Positions 17,795 to 27,804 are shown, counted from the first letter of the stretch. The stretch is 64,000 nucleotides of DNA from Tunicatimonas pelagia (GCF_030506325.1 NZ_CP120684.1:1-64000); one strand, 5' to 3'. Notes: a model not told the origin generated them from the sequence alone. Numbers and translations: made by a program.

Positions 17795-17854
17795 AGCGCT
17801 TGTATTTTTTGAAAGATGAATACATCAACTTTTGAGATTTTTTTTGAGTAACGT

Positions 17855-18127
17855 TTGGAAGCTAAAAAAAAAAATCAGTATGTTTACAAAGCAATTATAA
17901 AACTATTTATTGTGTTTTGGAAATCAAAAGGCAAGAAACTTAAAAATTACCAGGGAATACGAAATATCCAGTACCGATGTACGGATGAAGATATCGGGGT
18001 CAAGAAAATTCCCATTCGAAAGCAGCGACAAAGGGCCTTCCGAAAAATATTTCAAGAGCAAGCCAAATCAAATATGCAAGAGCGGCTAGAAAACTTTTCT
18101 CAATTTCAATCACAATTAAAACAGTAA
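17855..18127 (+). CDS. Small basic protein at the head of the transfer operon
   Basis: Up to 90 aa from a TTG at 17855, very lysine-rich at the N-terminus and helical at the end (AFRKIFQEQAKSNMQERLEN). No family is recognised. There is no alternative early ATG in frame, so the start is weak. It ends four bases before the pilin gene, which supports expression with the transfer operon. Confidence 0.45.
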   Translation: MEAKKKNQYVYKAIIKLFIVFWKSKGKKLKNYQGIRNIQYRCTDEDIGVKKIPIRKQRQRAFRKIFQEQAKSNMQERLENFSQFQSQLKQ

Positions 18128-18131
18128 TCTT

Positions 18132-18590
18132 ATGGAACAAAAACCATTGATTCAGTCCGGTTCTTTGATACAAAGAACCAATCCAGCAAACCAACCTAAA
18201 GTATCGCTATGCGGAAGAACCTTTCGCATGCTCGGCGGTATGAGGTGCGGATTCAGAGCCTTGATGGCGATGATATTGCTGGGAGTAGCATCCGTGCAAT
18301 CGGCTCATGCCGAAATCGTGGATCAGTTCAATACCCTCGGGGAAGACGTTGAGGCTTGGGCGAATATTCTTATTCCAACGGTCATCGTCTTTGCTTTCAT
18401 TGCGGTCATCTTTTATGTGGTCACTAGCAGTCCAAGATGGAGAGGTGCACTTGCTGTATTTGTCGTAGCACTAGTACTTTGGGGGGGATTAGACGAGATT
18501 GTGACCTGGGCGCACAAGATCGGCGGTGGTGATGGAACTGTCAATATCGTTGGCAACAACGGTGGTTCTGGTGGCGGAGCCGGCGGATGA
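18132..18590 (+). CDS. traE: VirB2/TraE-like pilin subunit
   Basis: A 152-aa protein with an internal signal-like segment (LMAMILLGVASVQSAHA, with a probable cut after AHA near residue 57) and two hydrophobic helices (ILIPTVIVFAFIAVIFYVV and GALAVFVVALVLWGGL) separated by a short basic loop, the classic VirB2 pilin layout. The mature part ends in a glycine-rich tail (GNNGGSGGGAGG). By family it forms the conjugative pilus. The long N-terminal leader before the signal segment is unusual, so a start at the Met near residue 33 or 37 is possible. Next gene overlaps by four bases. Confidence 0.75.
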   Translation: MEQKPLIQSGSLIQRTNPANQPKVSLCGRTFRMLGGMRCGFRALMAMILLGVASVQSAHAEIVDQFNTLGEDVEAWANILIPTVIVFAFIAVIFYVVTSSPRWRGALAVFVVALVLWGGLDEIVTWAHKIGGGDGTVNIVGNNGGSGGGAGG

Positions 18591-18910
18591 TGGATAGTTT
18601 TAAAAAATTGGACGAGCCACCCGGAGTCTTAGGAATTTCCTTTGAAGATTGGAAATTGCTTCTTCTGGTGGCTTGTACCGCCATTATGATGTCCAATTTT
18701 GCTGGTAAGCTCATTGACTTGCCATCCTGGACATTCTGGGCGATACTGTTCCTTGCTCTCCTAGCCTTTTACTTATTACGAAGAAGCAACAAAAGTAACA
18801 CACCCTACTATATACAGAGTAGACTAGCCTGGAGAATCACGAAGAAAAACCTTATAGTAACTCACACAAAATTACATCACTATGATCAACCTGATGAGGA
18901 AGCTTCGTAA
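18587..18910 (+). CDS. traF: VirB3/TraF-like membrane protein
   Basis: A 107-aa protein with two membrane segments (LLLVACTAIMMSNFAGKLI and FWAILFLALLAFYLLRRSN), the usual VirB3 hairpin. Its start overlaps the pilin stop and its end overlaps the VirB4 start by 29 bp. VirB3 proteins dock next to the VirB4 ATPase and help place the pilin. The assignment rests on size, topology and position between the VirB2- and VirB4-like genes. Confidence 0.75.
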   Translation: MMDSFKKLDEPPGVLGISFEDWKLLLLVACTAIMMSNFAGKLIDLPSWTFWAILFLALLAFYLLRRSNKSNTPYYIQSRLAWRITKKNLIVTHTKLHHYDQPDEEAS

Positions 18911-21332
18911 ACAAGAACGGAGTCTAACTGATGCTTTCCCAGTGATAGCCATAGAAAATGATAAAGTTGTATTTCGAGATGGCCGGATCAGTATAGGTTT
19001 TGAAATTCATGGTGCCGAAATGGAAACTTGGTCTCCCGCTGATTACGGATCATTCAATAACCAGCTGGTACAGCAGTTAGGGAACTTCCCTGATGAAACC
19101 ACTATCCAAAAGACAGATATATTTTATCATAAAGATTTTGTCGGAGATACTGATAGCAGAGAATTCTTTGAAATGAAGTTAAATAAGCACTTCTCTGACC
19201 ATATAGTGCTTCATCATCGCAGCTATCTTTTTCTTACATTCCCTACCGAGGGCAGTCAGTGGCGGTCCGCAGTACATCCGTTAAACACGCTTATGGTCGC
19301 TACCAAAAGCATGATGGGTACGAACATTTTCCGGAATATTGAACGTTCTCTAGGATCTACTGAAGGGCTGGGTACCGAGTTTATGCGTGGTATTGATGGT
19401 AAGGGTGGAGTAACGCTAAGACGACTGTTGGGTAATGATTTACTCAAGTTGTATAACGACTATTTTACCCTTGATTTCAACGATGATCCGGAAGGGTACT
19501 CATGTGCTATTACGGCGAACCGTGATGGTGTGCAAGTAGGAGAAAAGCGATTGAATATCGTGACAATGCAAAACCGGGGAGCATTTATTGATGATGCCGT
19601 AGTGAATAGTCACGGAGTTACCTCAGCGTATACGTATATGTTGGGCAATTATCTTCAAATACCGCATATTACTACCACGACGTTGCGATTGGATAACACC
19701 GAAAAAGGATTAAAGAAACTGGATAATAATAACTTTTTCAACAAGACAGTAGGTAGGCTAAAAACCCAGGACAATGATATTAGTGGTGAAACCATTGAAG
19801 CTTTTACAGCGATGGTTCGTCGAGAAAATCAACGTCTTGCTTCTGTATCGGTAAATTTAATGATCTATGATGCCGATCCTCACATACGCCAAAAATATTT
19901 AGAAGATGCAAAGCGAGAGATCAGGGGAATCGCTGGCTCTCAATGTATCGTTGAAGCCTCCGATACCCTGGCCCTTTATTTTGCCAATGCCCCCGGAAAC
20001 GCCTTCAATAATTATCGCTGGATGTTGATGAGTGATATGATGGGGAGTAAGTACTTTAATTTCACTACAAACACGCGTAGTGCTCAAAAAGGTGATCTGA
20101 TATGTGACCGCTTTGGTAATCCTATCCGCGTAAACTTTTTCAATACGAAGTTGAGTAATCAAAATGCCATCATCGTAGGGGAGACCGGTGGCGGTAAGAG
20201 CTATACCAACGGCTTCTTTATGATTCAACGAAAAGAGCGAAAAGCACGGCAAGTGATTATTGACAAGGGGGGGACGTATCGCAATATGATGCAGATGCTC
20301 AATGGGGATACCTTCGAGCAGACGTATTTTGAGTATGATCCGGCCAAACCCATGTCTTTTGCTCCCTTTCGGGCGAACAAGACTACCGAAGGCATTTATG
20401 AGGTAGATCATCACAAGATTAAGATGATTATGGGACTACTCGTAACGATATGGAAAGGGGCTAAAAATATAGACGCTATTGAAGAAGTAGAAAAGAGTAT
20501 CCTTCTGGATATTATTGAGCGTTATTACAAACACGCGGGTGAGCATGATATTACTGCTAGTTTTAGTACGTTCTATGAGTACTGTCAAAGCCTATTGCAA
20601 GCTGAGGAGAATAATACAAACGTAGCGAATTGGTTTAAGTACTTTGACATGCAGGCTTTTCTTCTAGTGACAAGAAAGTACTACGATGGGAACTTAAAAG
20701 ACTTGCTCAATGCGGAGGTTCACCAGGACCTAAGCAGTCATGATCTTATTTGTTTCGATCTGGCCAATGTTCAGGACGACGAGATGATTTATCCAGTGGT
20801 CACTCAACTCATTATTCAACTGGTACTGGACCAGCTAAAAGATTTTCCTGATGATGAAAAATTCATTTATATAGATGAGGCCTGGTCTATGCTAGAAGGT
20901 ACGCTGGGAGATTTTATGCAAGGAATGTACCGAACAATCCGTAAATTGAATGGATCAATTTGGATCATAACCCAGAACATCGATGATATCATCAAATCAC
21001 GACATGCTCGGGCGATCTTGGCCAATGCTGCAACGAAGGTTGTACTAAGACACACTGACAATAGCTTAGCCCACGACGTGGCCGATGCCTTAGGCTTTAC
21101 CGATCACGGGCGAGACCTATTATTCTCGCTTCGTGACGGTGGATACTTTCGGGACATCTGCATAAAGATGGGTGAACAAACACGCGTATACGCTTTGGAA
21201 TCCCCCCCTCATCAGGACGCTGTACTTTCCTCGAAACCTGAAGAGCGAAACGAGTTTGTCCGCTTACTTAAAAAGTACGGAAGTCAAGCTCTAGCCCTGG
21301 AAGAATTTGTTGAGAAAAAACTATCAGCCTAA
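18882..21332 (+). CDS. traG: VirB4/TraG conjugation ATPase
   Basis: The 816-aa motor of the mating-pair-formation apparatus, working at the inner-membrane base to build the pilus and drive substrate entry. The N-terminal half resembles the CagE/TrbE/VirB family. The Walker A is VGETGGGKSYTNGFF (about residues 432-446) and the Walker B is KFIYIDEAWSML (about 658-669), followed by IWIITQNIDDIIKS, typical of Bacteroidota TraG. Length and motif order are normal. The start overlaps traF and the stop overlaps the VirB6 start by one base. Confidence 0.93.
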   Translation: MINLMRKLRKQERSLTDAFPVIAIENDKVVFRDGRISIGFEIHGAEMETWSPADYGSFNNQLVQQLGNFPDETTIQKTDIFYHKDFVGDTDSREFFEMKLNKHFSDHIVLHHRSYLFLTFPTEGSQWRSAVHPLNTLMVATKSMMGTNIFRNIERSLGSTEGLGTEFMRGIDGKGGVTLRRLLGNDLLKLYNDYFTLDFNDDPEGYSCAITANRDGVQVGEKRLNIVTMQNRGAFIDDAVVNSHGVTSAYTYMLGNYLQIPHITTTTLRLDNTEKGLKKLDNNNFFNKTVGRLKTQDNDISGETIEAFTAMVRRENQRLASVSVNLMIYDADPHIRQKYLEDAKREIRGIAGSQCIVEASDTLALYFANAPGNAFNNYRWMLMSDMMGSKYFNFTTNTRSAQKGDLICDRFGNPIRVNFFNTKLSNQNAIIVGETGGGKSYTNGFFMIQRKERKARQVIIDKGGTYRNMMQMLNGDTFEQTYFEYDPAKPMSFAPFRANKTTEGIYEVDHHKIKMIMGLLVTIWKGAKNIDAIEEVEKSILLDIIERYYKHAGEHDITASFSTFYEYCQSLLQAEENNTNVANWFKYFDMQAFLLVTRKYYDGNLKDLLNAEVHQDLSSHDLICFDLANVQDDEMIYPVVTQLIIQLVLDQLKDFPDDEKFIYIDEAWSMLEGTLGDFMQGMYRTIRKLNGSIWIITQNIDDIIKSRHARAILANAATKVVLRHTDNSLAHDVADALGFTDHGRDLLFSLRDGGYFRDICIKMGEQTRVYALESPPHQDAVLSSKPEERNEFVRLLKKYGSQALALEEFVEKKLSA

Positions 21333-22576
21333 TGGAAGTATTCGAAGGATGGAACCTAGGAATTCTAGTTGGAGACCTGATTGGAATCTTCATTAAGGTT
21401 GCCCTGGGTATATTCGCTATATCATTTCTAATTAAGTTTGTCTACGAGTTATATCGAGGCCTGCTCGTAGATGGATTTCGTCTAGGTATCACCAATTTCA
21501 TACAAATTTTGGTGATTGCTGTAGCCATTGGTTCCTATGATGAGTTGTGGCCTAAAATTGGGGATGCATTCTATTTAATGTCTGAAGAAATCCGGGGAGA
21601 ATCAGAGACGGCATTCCGTAATACGGCGGCCTGGGAAGCCATTAACGAAAAAGTGGGTATCCCGGAAGGAGAAAGCAGAAGCACCTTAGAGCTTATCCGT
21701 GACTGGGGAGGAACGCTATGGGGAACGGCAACTGGCTGGCTTCAAAATCTCTGGAGTTTGGCCTTTTCCTTGAGTATGCAGCCGTTGGCTTGGATGCTTC
21801 GGGGGTTGATGGTTGCCTTTAAAAATATCGTGTACGCCTTCATGCTGATCGTGGGACCAATTCCACTGGTATTAAGCTTGATCCCCGGTCTGGGGGGATT
21901 GGCTACCCACTGGGTTAAAAATTTTATAGTCGTCAGCTTCTGGAATGTTACCATTGCCATTTTGGACGTCGTTTTGAAAGGGCTCAATGTAGCCTTGATT
22001 GCTGATATGTTTAATGGGGATGAAGAACTGTCTATTGCCATGTTAACCATGCTTACAGCTGTCATGTATCTGATGGTTCCATATTTAACATCCCTCGTGA
22101 TCGGTCAAACGGTCGTGGCCATGGCCGGACAAAAAATGATTATGCAACCTTTGACTACGGCGGCCATACTAGGTCGCTTAGCGGCTGGAATACCCTCGGT
22201 GCCTTCGGGAGCATCAGGTGCGAAGCCTGCGGCGGCGATGACCACGAACGCGCCTAGTAATGGTGCTGCCCAAAAATCCGGATTGATTACTATGGGTAGT
22301 ACGAATGCTAAACCGGTGCGGACAGCTTATACTTCATCACCATCGCGTTCCGGTCAAACCGCCAGCCCGGAAAAGGAATATTTTGCTACCGCAACTCCAG
22401 TGCAGTCTAGCAGTGGTAATTTGAACCCCGGAAGTACTCCAACCCGACAAAGTAACTATCGTCGGGAGCCTCGCTACATTACCAGCACCCCGGCACTACC
22501 ACCGGCGTCAAGTTCAGAAACGCTTAGTTCAGATCAAAAAGCTAAGTACCAATTAGGACCTAAAAAAGAGAAATAA
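21332..22576 (+). CDS. traJ: VirB6/TraJ-like polytopic protein
   Basis: A 414-aa inner-membrane protein with about seven hydrophobic segments between residues 15 and 275 (for example LVGDLIGIFIKVALGIFAI and AFMLIVGPIPLVLSLIPGLG). A proline-, serine- and threonine-rich soluble tail of about 120 residues follows. The GPIPLVLSLIPGLG segment is characteristic of Bacteroidota TraJ. VirB6 proteins form part of the inner-membrane channel. The long low-complexity tail is longer than I expect for the core family. Confidence 0.85.
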   Translation: MEVFEGWNLGILVGDLIGIFIKVALGIFAISFLIKFVYELYRGLLVDGFRLGITNFIQILVIAVAIGSYDELWPKIGDAFYLMSEEIRGESETAFRNTAAWEAINEKVGIPEGESRSTLELIRDWGGTLWGTATGWLQNLWSLAFSLSMQPLAWMLRGLMVAFKNIVYAFMLIVGPIPLVLSLIPGLGGLATHWVKNFIVVSFWNVTIAILDVVLKGLNVALIADMFNGDEELSIAMLTMLTAVMYLMVPYLTSLVIGQTVVAMAGQKMIMQPLTTAAILGRLAAGIPSVPSGASGAKPAAAMTTNAPSNGAAQKSGLITMGSTNAKPVRTAYTSSPSRSGQTASPEKEYFATATPVQSSSGNLNPGSTPTRQSNYRREPRYITSTPALPPASSSETLSSDQKAKYQLGPKKEK

Positions 22577-23203
22577 ATGGAAACAATTAAAGACTACAGC
22601 CGGGCATTCCAGGCTATGCGATTCGTCGCCGTATTTAGTGTATTTAGCTTCGTAGCTAGCACCGTGTTTTACTATTTTCAGTATCGGAACATTGTAGACC
22701 AACATAAAGAAATAATTTATGTTTCTACCCCCAATGGCACATTTCAGGCTACCCAAGCCTCGCAGCGGGAAGTACATCCAGTGGAAATAAACAAGCACTC
22801 TGAACAGTTTATCAAAACAATGTTCTCCCATGATGCCGAAACGTATGAAGAGCGTATCAGCAAGGCCATGAACTTGATTAATAAAAAAGATGGTGTGCTC
22901 ATTGTAGCGCAATTTGAGGGTGAACCAGGTAAAAAGAAGGGAGTCCGAGATGGCTACATTCGCTGGGGATCACGGACAGAGGTAACCATTGATTCAATTA
23001 AGACGGTTTCTCAAGGGATTATGCCCCAAGTGAGAGCTTACTTTAAACAGCAGCATTTCATCGGATCCGAGCTAAAGAGTGAATTGTCAGTAGCCTTAGA
23101 GTATCAGGTCGTGGATACCTATCGCTCAGAGAACAATCCCTACGGATTGCAGATAACCAACCTAGATTTCATCTTGCACCCAGAAGCGGTAGCAGCTAAA
23201 TAA
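22577..23203 (+). CDS. traK: VirB8/TraK-like assembly protein
   Basis: A 208-aa bitopic protein: short cytoplasmic start, one membrane span (FVAVFSVFSFVASTVFYYF) and a periplasmic domain. The opening (YSRAFQAMRFVAVFSV) and the layout match Bacteroidota TraK, which occupies the VirB8 position and nucleates the channel. The start follows directly on the traJ stop. Confidence 0.85.
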   Translation: METIKDYSRAFQAMRFVAVFSVFSFVASTVFYYFQYRNIVDQHKEIIYVSTPNGTFQATQASQREVHPVEINKHSEQFIKTMFSHDAETYEERISKAMNLINKKDGVLIVAQFEGEPGKKKGVRDGYIRWGSRTEVTIDSIKTVSQGIMPQVRAYFKQQHFIGSELKSELSVALEYQVVDTYRSENNPYGLQITNLDFILHPEAVAAK

Positions 23204-23209
23204 ATAATC

Positions 23210-24061
23210 ATGAAATTATTATTCAATATCGCCTTAGTAATGATGGTTATCAGTGTGTCAAAGAACGCAATGGCAACCGATACCATTTATGTTAATAGTG
23301 ACCAGCATGCCTACCTGGTATTCGATGAAGAAGTTTCCCTACTAGATTTAGGAGGAGAACGTGAATATGGTATGGAAATTCCTGAAAATGTAGTTTTAGT
23401 GCGAGGGTTTGCAGCTCGCGCTGAGAAAAATGCAGTGTATCTTACAGCCCGATCCGACACAGCTACGGAAACAAGCATTTTTGTACAGGCAGGCAAAAAA
23501 GCGTATGTGGGGGTGGTGTGTTTCCGGGACGTGACTACGAAACTGCTATACGATCAACGGGACAGAACGCTCAATAAAGCAGCATCCTACGATCGGGAGA
23601 ACTACGTACCCGAAGTGGATATTTCATTAATTGAAGAGCGGTTGTATCAGTTAGATCAACAGAAACGAGAAATTTTAGATGTTGGGGTATCTAATAACAA
23701 AGTGGATTGGTCACTCACGAACTTGCGCGTAGATAATTCAGCCATTTACCTTAAGCTTCGTTTGGAAAATCAATCTGCTTTAGTGTATCGGATTGAAAGC
23801 ATCAGTGTAGAAAATGCCGAATTTTACCGAAAACGGTTGCTCAGCAAGAAGAAAGTAAATAAGGTACCCGTGGAACCATTGGTAGAAGGTAGTATTGTAG
23901 ATGTCCGGCCGTACGATCAACACGATTACTACTTAGCGATTCCTGTCTATGCGGTTGGTGATCAGGGAGCGGTAATGGTGACCATTCGGGAGACCTCAGG
24001 TATCCGCTCCCTGCAACTTGAAATTCCGCCTCAGCTAATGGCTAACGCAAACCTTTTTTAG
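23210..24061 (+). CDS. traN: VirB9/TraN-like outer-complex protein
   Basis: A 283-aa exported protein with a signal peptide (FNIALVMMVISVSKNAMA). The text (SDQHAYLVFDEEVSLLDLG, VVLVRGFAARAEKNAVYLTA) matches the TraN/DUF4138 family of Bacteroidota conjugative elements, the VirB9 equivalent in the outer-membrane core. It precedes traM here, whereas CTnDOT-type elements place traM first. Confidence 0.88.
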   Translation: MKLLFNIALVMMVISVSKNAMATDTIYVNSDQHAYLVFDEEVSLLDLGGEREYGMEIPENVVLVRGFAARAEKNAVYLTARSDTATETSIFVQAGKKAYVGVVCFRDVTTKLLYDQRDRTLNKAASYDRENYVPEVDISLIEERLYQLDQQKREILDVGVSNNKVDWSLTNLRVDNSAIYLKLRLENQSALVYRIESISVENAEFYRKRLLSKKKVNKVPVEPLVEGSIVDVRPYDQHDYYLAIPVYAVGDQGAVMVTIRETSGIRSLQLEIPPQLMANANLF

Positions 24062-24062
24062 C

Positions 24063-25061
24063 ATGGATAGGGTAGAGCAAGTCGAACATCCGGAGCGATT
24101 TCAACAGGGTAAACCCCCTCTATGGAAGCGCGCCCAAACCTTTGTGGTAAATAATATATTTTGGATTCCAATTGTCGGGATCGTTGTAGGTGTGGTTGGC
24201 TTCTACATGCTGTACGGTTATTATAGTGGGAAGACGGTGCGATTGAATGTTGATCTGGGAGACTATGTTGAGCCCCGACAGGAAAAGCCAGGGAAAGAAA
24301 TAAGTAAATTTGAAGAAGCTCTTAACGCAATTAAGCGAAAGAACAATGTCAAAAGCAGGGATCGCTACGAAAAAGCGGTGAACGGTCGGGATATCATATC
24401 AACTGATTATGGGCACCTTACTTATTTTGACGATGGAAATGAAGAAGAGGAAGAAGTTCTGATAGACACCGCAACAGTTGATACGACTGCCGCCCCGGTA
24501 AAAGTTGTCAAAGTGTATATACCTGCTGCTTCTCCGCCTCCCGTAGACACTACCTCCGTTGATACCGTTGAGGCTATCCCTCAAATTCGAAATCCGTTCG
24601 CATCTGTGAGGTTAGCTAGTAGCCATGAGGTACGATATATTCCAGCCTTTATCTACGGCGATCAGACCATTGGACGTAACTCTCGGGTTAAACTGCAATT
24701 GGGCGAAACGCTTAGTCTAGATAATCACAAAATTAATAAAGGAACTATCTTTTTTGGCCGGGCAAGATTGACTAACGATGCTATTTACGTATCGGTCAAT
24801 CGGATTGGGCGTTATGATGTTTCCTACGATGTCTATGATAATGACTACAGTCACGGCATTCTGTTGGAAAACCCTAAAAACGGTGATACTGAGCAGGCCC
24901 TTACCCAGTCAGCGTATCGATCTTCTAACCGGGGAGTAGCTGACATTCCCTATGACATTGCTCGAGATGTAGCGCGAGCTATTGTAATTAATAAGCGCAG
25001 AAGACAACGTGAAGTTCGTCTCAGTGACGGTGATCCCGTGTTCTTGGCAAAAAATCAGTAA
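24063..25061 (+). CDS. traM: VirB10/TraM-like core-complex protein
   Basis: A 332-aa protein with a cytoplasmic start, one membrane span (IFWIPIVGIVVGVVGFYML, about residues 35-54), a charged and proline-rich periplasmic linker, and a C-terminal beta domain (AFIYGDQTIGRNSRVKLQLG, TIFFGRARL) matching conjugative TraM. VirB10 proteins bridge both membranes and gate the channel. The acidic run EEEEEV and the TxTVDTTAAPVK linker are low-complexity. Confidence 0.88.
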   Translation: MDRVEQVEHPERFQQGKPPLWKRAQTFVVNNIFWIPIVGIVVGVVGFYMLYGYYSGKTVRLNVDLGDYVEPRQEKPGKEISKFEEALNAIKRKNNVKSRDRYEKAVNGRDIISTDYGHLTYFDDGNEEEEEVLIDTATVDTTAAPVKVVKVYIPAASPPPVDTTSVDTVEAIPQIRNPFASVRLASSHEVRYIPAFIYGDQTIGRNSRVKLQLGETLSLDNHKINKGTIFFGRARLTNDAIYVSVNRIGRYDVSYDVYDNDYSHGILLENPKNGDTEQALTQSAYRSSNRGVADIPYDIARDVARAIVINKRRRQREVRLSDGDPVFLAKNQ

Positions 25062-25082
25062 TTTGACAAGAAAAACGATGTT

Positions 25083-25673
25083 ATGAAAAAGCTGATTTAC
25101 CTTTCATGTTTGCTACTACTCGTAGGTTGTGGAGATGATGATGAACCAACCCCTGCTCCAATGGATAATGTTGCACCTGATAACCCAGATGATAGAGAAT
25201 TATTTATTGAAGCTAATATCAATTCTCGTGTATGGATTAGAGATGAATTTCTCTTCAGTGATAGTGCTTTTTTTCCCTATGATACAATTCCGTTTATTGA
25301 TCTGATAGAGCATCAATCCGACTGCCGACAGGATGATCGTTACGGATTGAGCCTTCTAAATGGAAACCTAGTTGTGAGCATTGATGATCACCAGATAAGC
25401 TGCAATGAATTTGAACCGTCAGGCCTGAACCAAGCCATCATATACGATCTGAATGACTCACTCACTCAGGGAATGGCTGATTTTCAAAATATTGATGCCA
25501 TCAATAAATTTCTTGACGTTGGTGAACCACGTAGTGGCAACACAAGTCGTGGCCGCTATATTATGGATTGGACGATCTCACATCTCACGAAAGATAGTAT
25601 AGTTATTAATGGATCTTTTCCTGATGCAACTCTTGGTGTACCATCATATAGACTAAAGTTTGTACCTATTTAA
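25083..25673 (+). CDS. Exported lipoprotein in the transfer operon
   Basis: A 196-aa protein with a clear lipobox (SCLLLLVGCGDDDE) and an aspartate-rich linker. An acidic residue stretch after the cysteine favours surface display in many Bacteroidota. No domain recognised. It sits between the VirB10-like and VirB5-like genes, in the place where a VirB7-like or surface-exclusion lipoprotein might be found; that is inference from position. Confidence 0.65.
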   Translation: MKKLIYLSCLLLLVGCGDDDEPTPAPMDNVAPDNPDDRELFIEANINSRVWIRDEFLFSDSAFFPYDTIPFIDLIEHQSDCRQDDRYGLSLLNGNLVVSIDDHQISCNEFEPSGLNQAIIYDLNDSLTQGMADFQNIDAINKFLDVGEPRSGNTSRGRYIMDWTISHLTKDSIVINGSFPDATLGVPSYRLKFVPI

Positions 25674-25679
25674 ACAGCT

Positions 25680-26531
25680 ATGAAAAAGGCTATCGTTATT
25701 ACAATATTTGTTCTCTCATATTATATAGCTTCCGCTCAATTCATCGTCTTGGATCCCGGTGATATCGCAGCAACGATAGTTAATGGAGGGATATTGAAAA
25801 AGACCAATGAAGTCATTAAGGAGGCAAATGAAATAGCTTCTGACATTAAAGAAACCGTTAGCAATATCCGTGAACTTCAGCAGACAATTGATGATGCTTT
25901 AAGTATCGTGAAATCTATTATCAAGAACGACGACTTAGGCATTAGTAACATTCAATTTGAGTTAGAGGCAGCAGCCAGTATTTCAGGGAATTTCGGGGAT
26001 TTTGTCAATGGTATTGTTGAAGGAGATCATCCGATGATTGTAGGTTATGGGAATGCAAATGTTTCTATAGGAGCTGAAATGCTTCAGCATGTTTTTGAAT
26101 ATGGTATTGACGATAAGCTTCCGAATGGTCTCAATAATCTTTATGCTACTTCGGCTGACCAAAGCTTTAATAAAGAAGTGTATGCTTATGGGGCTGCCAA
26201 GAAGAAAATTCAGATCGCATTGACTTACAATAAGCTCGCCGAGGTAATGTTGGTTAAGGCTGATAAGCTAAACTCTTTACTGAAGAAGGGAATAGGTCCT
26301 GGTATTGGTAAAGATGAGGTTCTAAAAATGACAGAGGGTGAGCGCATTCAACTATTAGAAACATCGGCCTCGTACGTTCGAAAGGCATTAGAGTTACGCA
26401 TGCTATGCGATCAGATCATACAGAAAGAAGTCGAGCGAATATCTCCGGTCCGTGATCAGGTAATGAATATGTATGATACTTACATGCGCACTCGGAGGCT
26501 GTTCGCAACCAAAGAAGATGATGACGGATAA
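25680..26531 (+). CDS. VirB5/TraI-like exported protein, paralogue 1
   Basis: A 283-aa exported protein with a signal peptide (VITIFVLSYYIASAQF). The mature part is helical and coiled-coil-like (IKEANEIASDIKETVSNIRE). The C-terminal 110 residues carry the pattern IALTYNKLAE...LKMTEGERIQLLETS, shared with the two following genes and resembling the MTDAERI segment of Bacteroidota TraI (VirB5 position). VirB5 proteins cap the pilus. The three copies in a row are unusual. Confidence 0.7.
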   Translation: MKKAIVITIFVLSYYIASAQFIVLDPGDIAATIVNGGILKKTNEVIKEANEIASDIKETVSNIRELQQTIDDALSIVKSIIKNDDLGISNIQFELEAAASISGNFGDFVNGIVEGDHPMIVGYGNANVSIGAEMLQHVFEYGIDDKLPNGLNNLYATSADQSFNKEVYAYGAAKKKIQIALTYNKLAEVMLVKADKLNSLLKKGIGPGIGKDEVLKMTEGERIQLLETSASYVRKALELRMLCDQIIQKEVERISPVRDQVMNMYDTYMRTRRLFATKEDDDG

Positions 26532-26556
26532 TTCGTCCACCTAATTAATCAGACTT

Positions 26557-27804
26557 ATGCGCCTACTTTTTATAATGCTGTGTATCAGCTGGACTTCTAT
26601 AGCATTGGCTCAAGATAGTCCGGATGATCCTTTTGATTGGCTACCCGAAATGGAGGATCCCGATTTCGATAGTGATGATCCACTGTCCGGACACGAGTGG
26701 GCCAACTGGGGGGAAAACGATTGGAAAGATCAGTTCGAGCAGTACGAAGATTACTACGAGGAAGATAATGCAAAGGGTATCCGGCAACAAGCCTATGAGA
26801 TGGCGGAAGAGGAAGGAATGAATATTCCTCAGCGACACGGCCCCTTTACCTATGATCCCGAAACTGGAGAAGTCGTATTAGAGTCGGAAAAACAATACAT
26901 GAAAAGGTTGAACACCTATTTAGATGGACTCGAAGATGAACTCACCGATGTTGCTAAGGATGCTGCACTAGAAGCACTGTATCTTGCACTTGAGCCAGTT
27001 CTTAAGGCGCTCAAAGAAAAGAACTCCGCTATTTTGGATGCTGTGATTCCACCATTCCCTGGTGTACCTGTATGGGACCCAGTGGAAGAAAATCAAAAGG
27101 AAAAGAAAGAAGGAGGACGAAATTTTAAATACTGGGTAAAGCTGGCCGCCGAGAATATCATGCAGAACCTCTTTAAAAAAAATGCTGAGGGCAAGTGGGA
27201 ACTTCAGCGAGAAAATGTACGACTATTGAAAGAAGTTGGTATTATTCGTTTTCTAAAGATGTCTGTTTTAGATTGGGAGTTAGCCCATGCTCTTGAACTG
27301 GAGATACCTGATGAGTTACTGCGGTATGCCGAGGGGATACAAGACATCTATCAGTCTGGGAAATCCACGTTTGAAGCAGGCAAACAACTTTATCAAGAGG
27401 TATCTACCCTAGATACTGAACTACCTCTACCCCGGTCATTTGGCCAGCTAAAAGAAATAGCCACTCATACTGTCATCAATCAGTTCACACTACATGAGAT
27501 GGTTAAAAAACGGCAAAAGGTGCTAGCATTGACGTATAAGCAACTGGCTGATCGATATCAAGAATATGGGCAAGACTTGAACGAAAAGCTTCAGCAGGAT
27601 GAGGCACTACGTATGACTGATGGTGAACGAATGAAGGCCCATCAAATTGCTCAAAACTACCTTCAGCAAAGCGTTGAGCTCAAAGCGCATGCTGAGCAGC
27701 TGATGGAACTCCACGCAATGCCCCATGATCCCATGCATAAAAAGGAGGTTGTTGAACTATACCGAACCTATCGTCAGGTTGAACAACAATTCGCTCATGA
27801 ATAG
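26557..27804 (+). CDS. VirB5/TraI-like exported protein, paralogue 2, with long acidic insert
   Basis: A 415-aa protein with a signal peptide (LLFIMLCISWTSIALAQ). The next 100 residues are rich in Asp, Glu and Trp (DPFDWLPEMEDPDFDSDDP), which its neighbours lack. The C-terminal 120 residues carry the shared pattern VLALTYKQLADRYQ...LRMTDGERMKAHQIA. This marks it as a paralogue of the genes on either side with an added N-terminal domain. It lies 25 bp after paralogue 1 and overlaps paralogue 3 by 8 bp. A minor-pilin or adhesin role is inferred from the family. Confidence 0.65.
   Translation: MRLLFIMLCISWTSIALAQDSPDDPFDWLPEMEDPDFDSDDPLSGHEWANWGENDWKDQFEQYEDYYEEDNAKGIRQQAYEMAEEEGMNIPQRHGPFTYDPETGEVVLESEKQYMKRLNTYLDGLEDELTDVAKDAALEALYLALEPVLKALKEKNSAILDAVIPPFPGVPVWDPVEENQKEKKEGGRNFKYWVKLAAENIMQNLFKKNAEGKWELQRENVRLLKEVGIIRFLKMSVLDWELAHALELEIPDELLRYAEGIQDIYQSGKSTFEAGKQLYQEVSTLDTELPLPRSFGQLKEIATHTVINQFTLHEMVKKRQKVLALTYKQLADRYQEYGQDLNEKLQQDEALRMTDGERMKAHQIAQNYLQQSVELKAHAEQLMELHAMPHDPMHKKEVVELYRTYRQVEQQFAHE

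Noticed and set aside
19899-20414. Long antisense frame inside traG
   Set aside because: It lies wholly opposite a well-supported VirB4 gene and has no recognisable domain.
22553-22912. Antisense frame over traJ end and traK
   Set aside because: The plus-strand genes are contiguous and recognised; the antisense frame has no domain.
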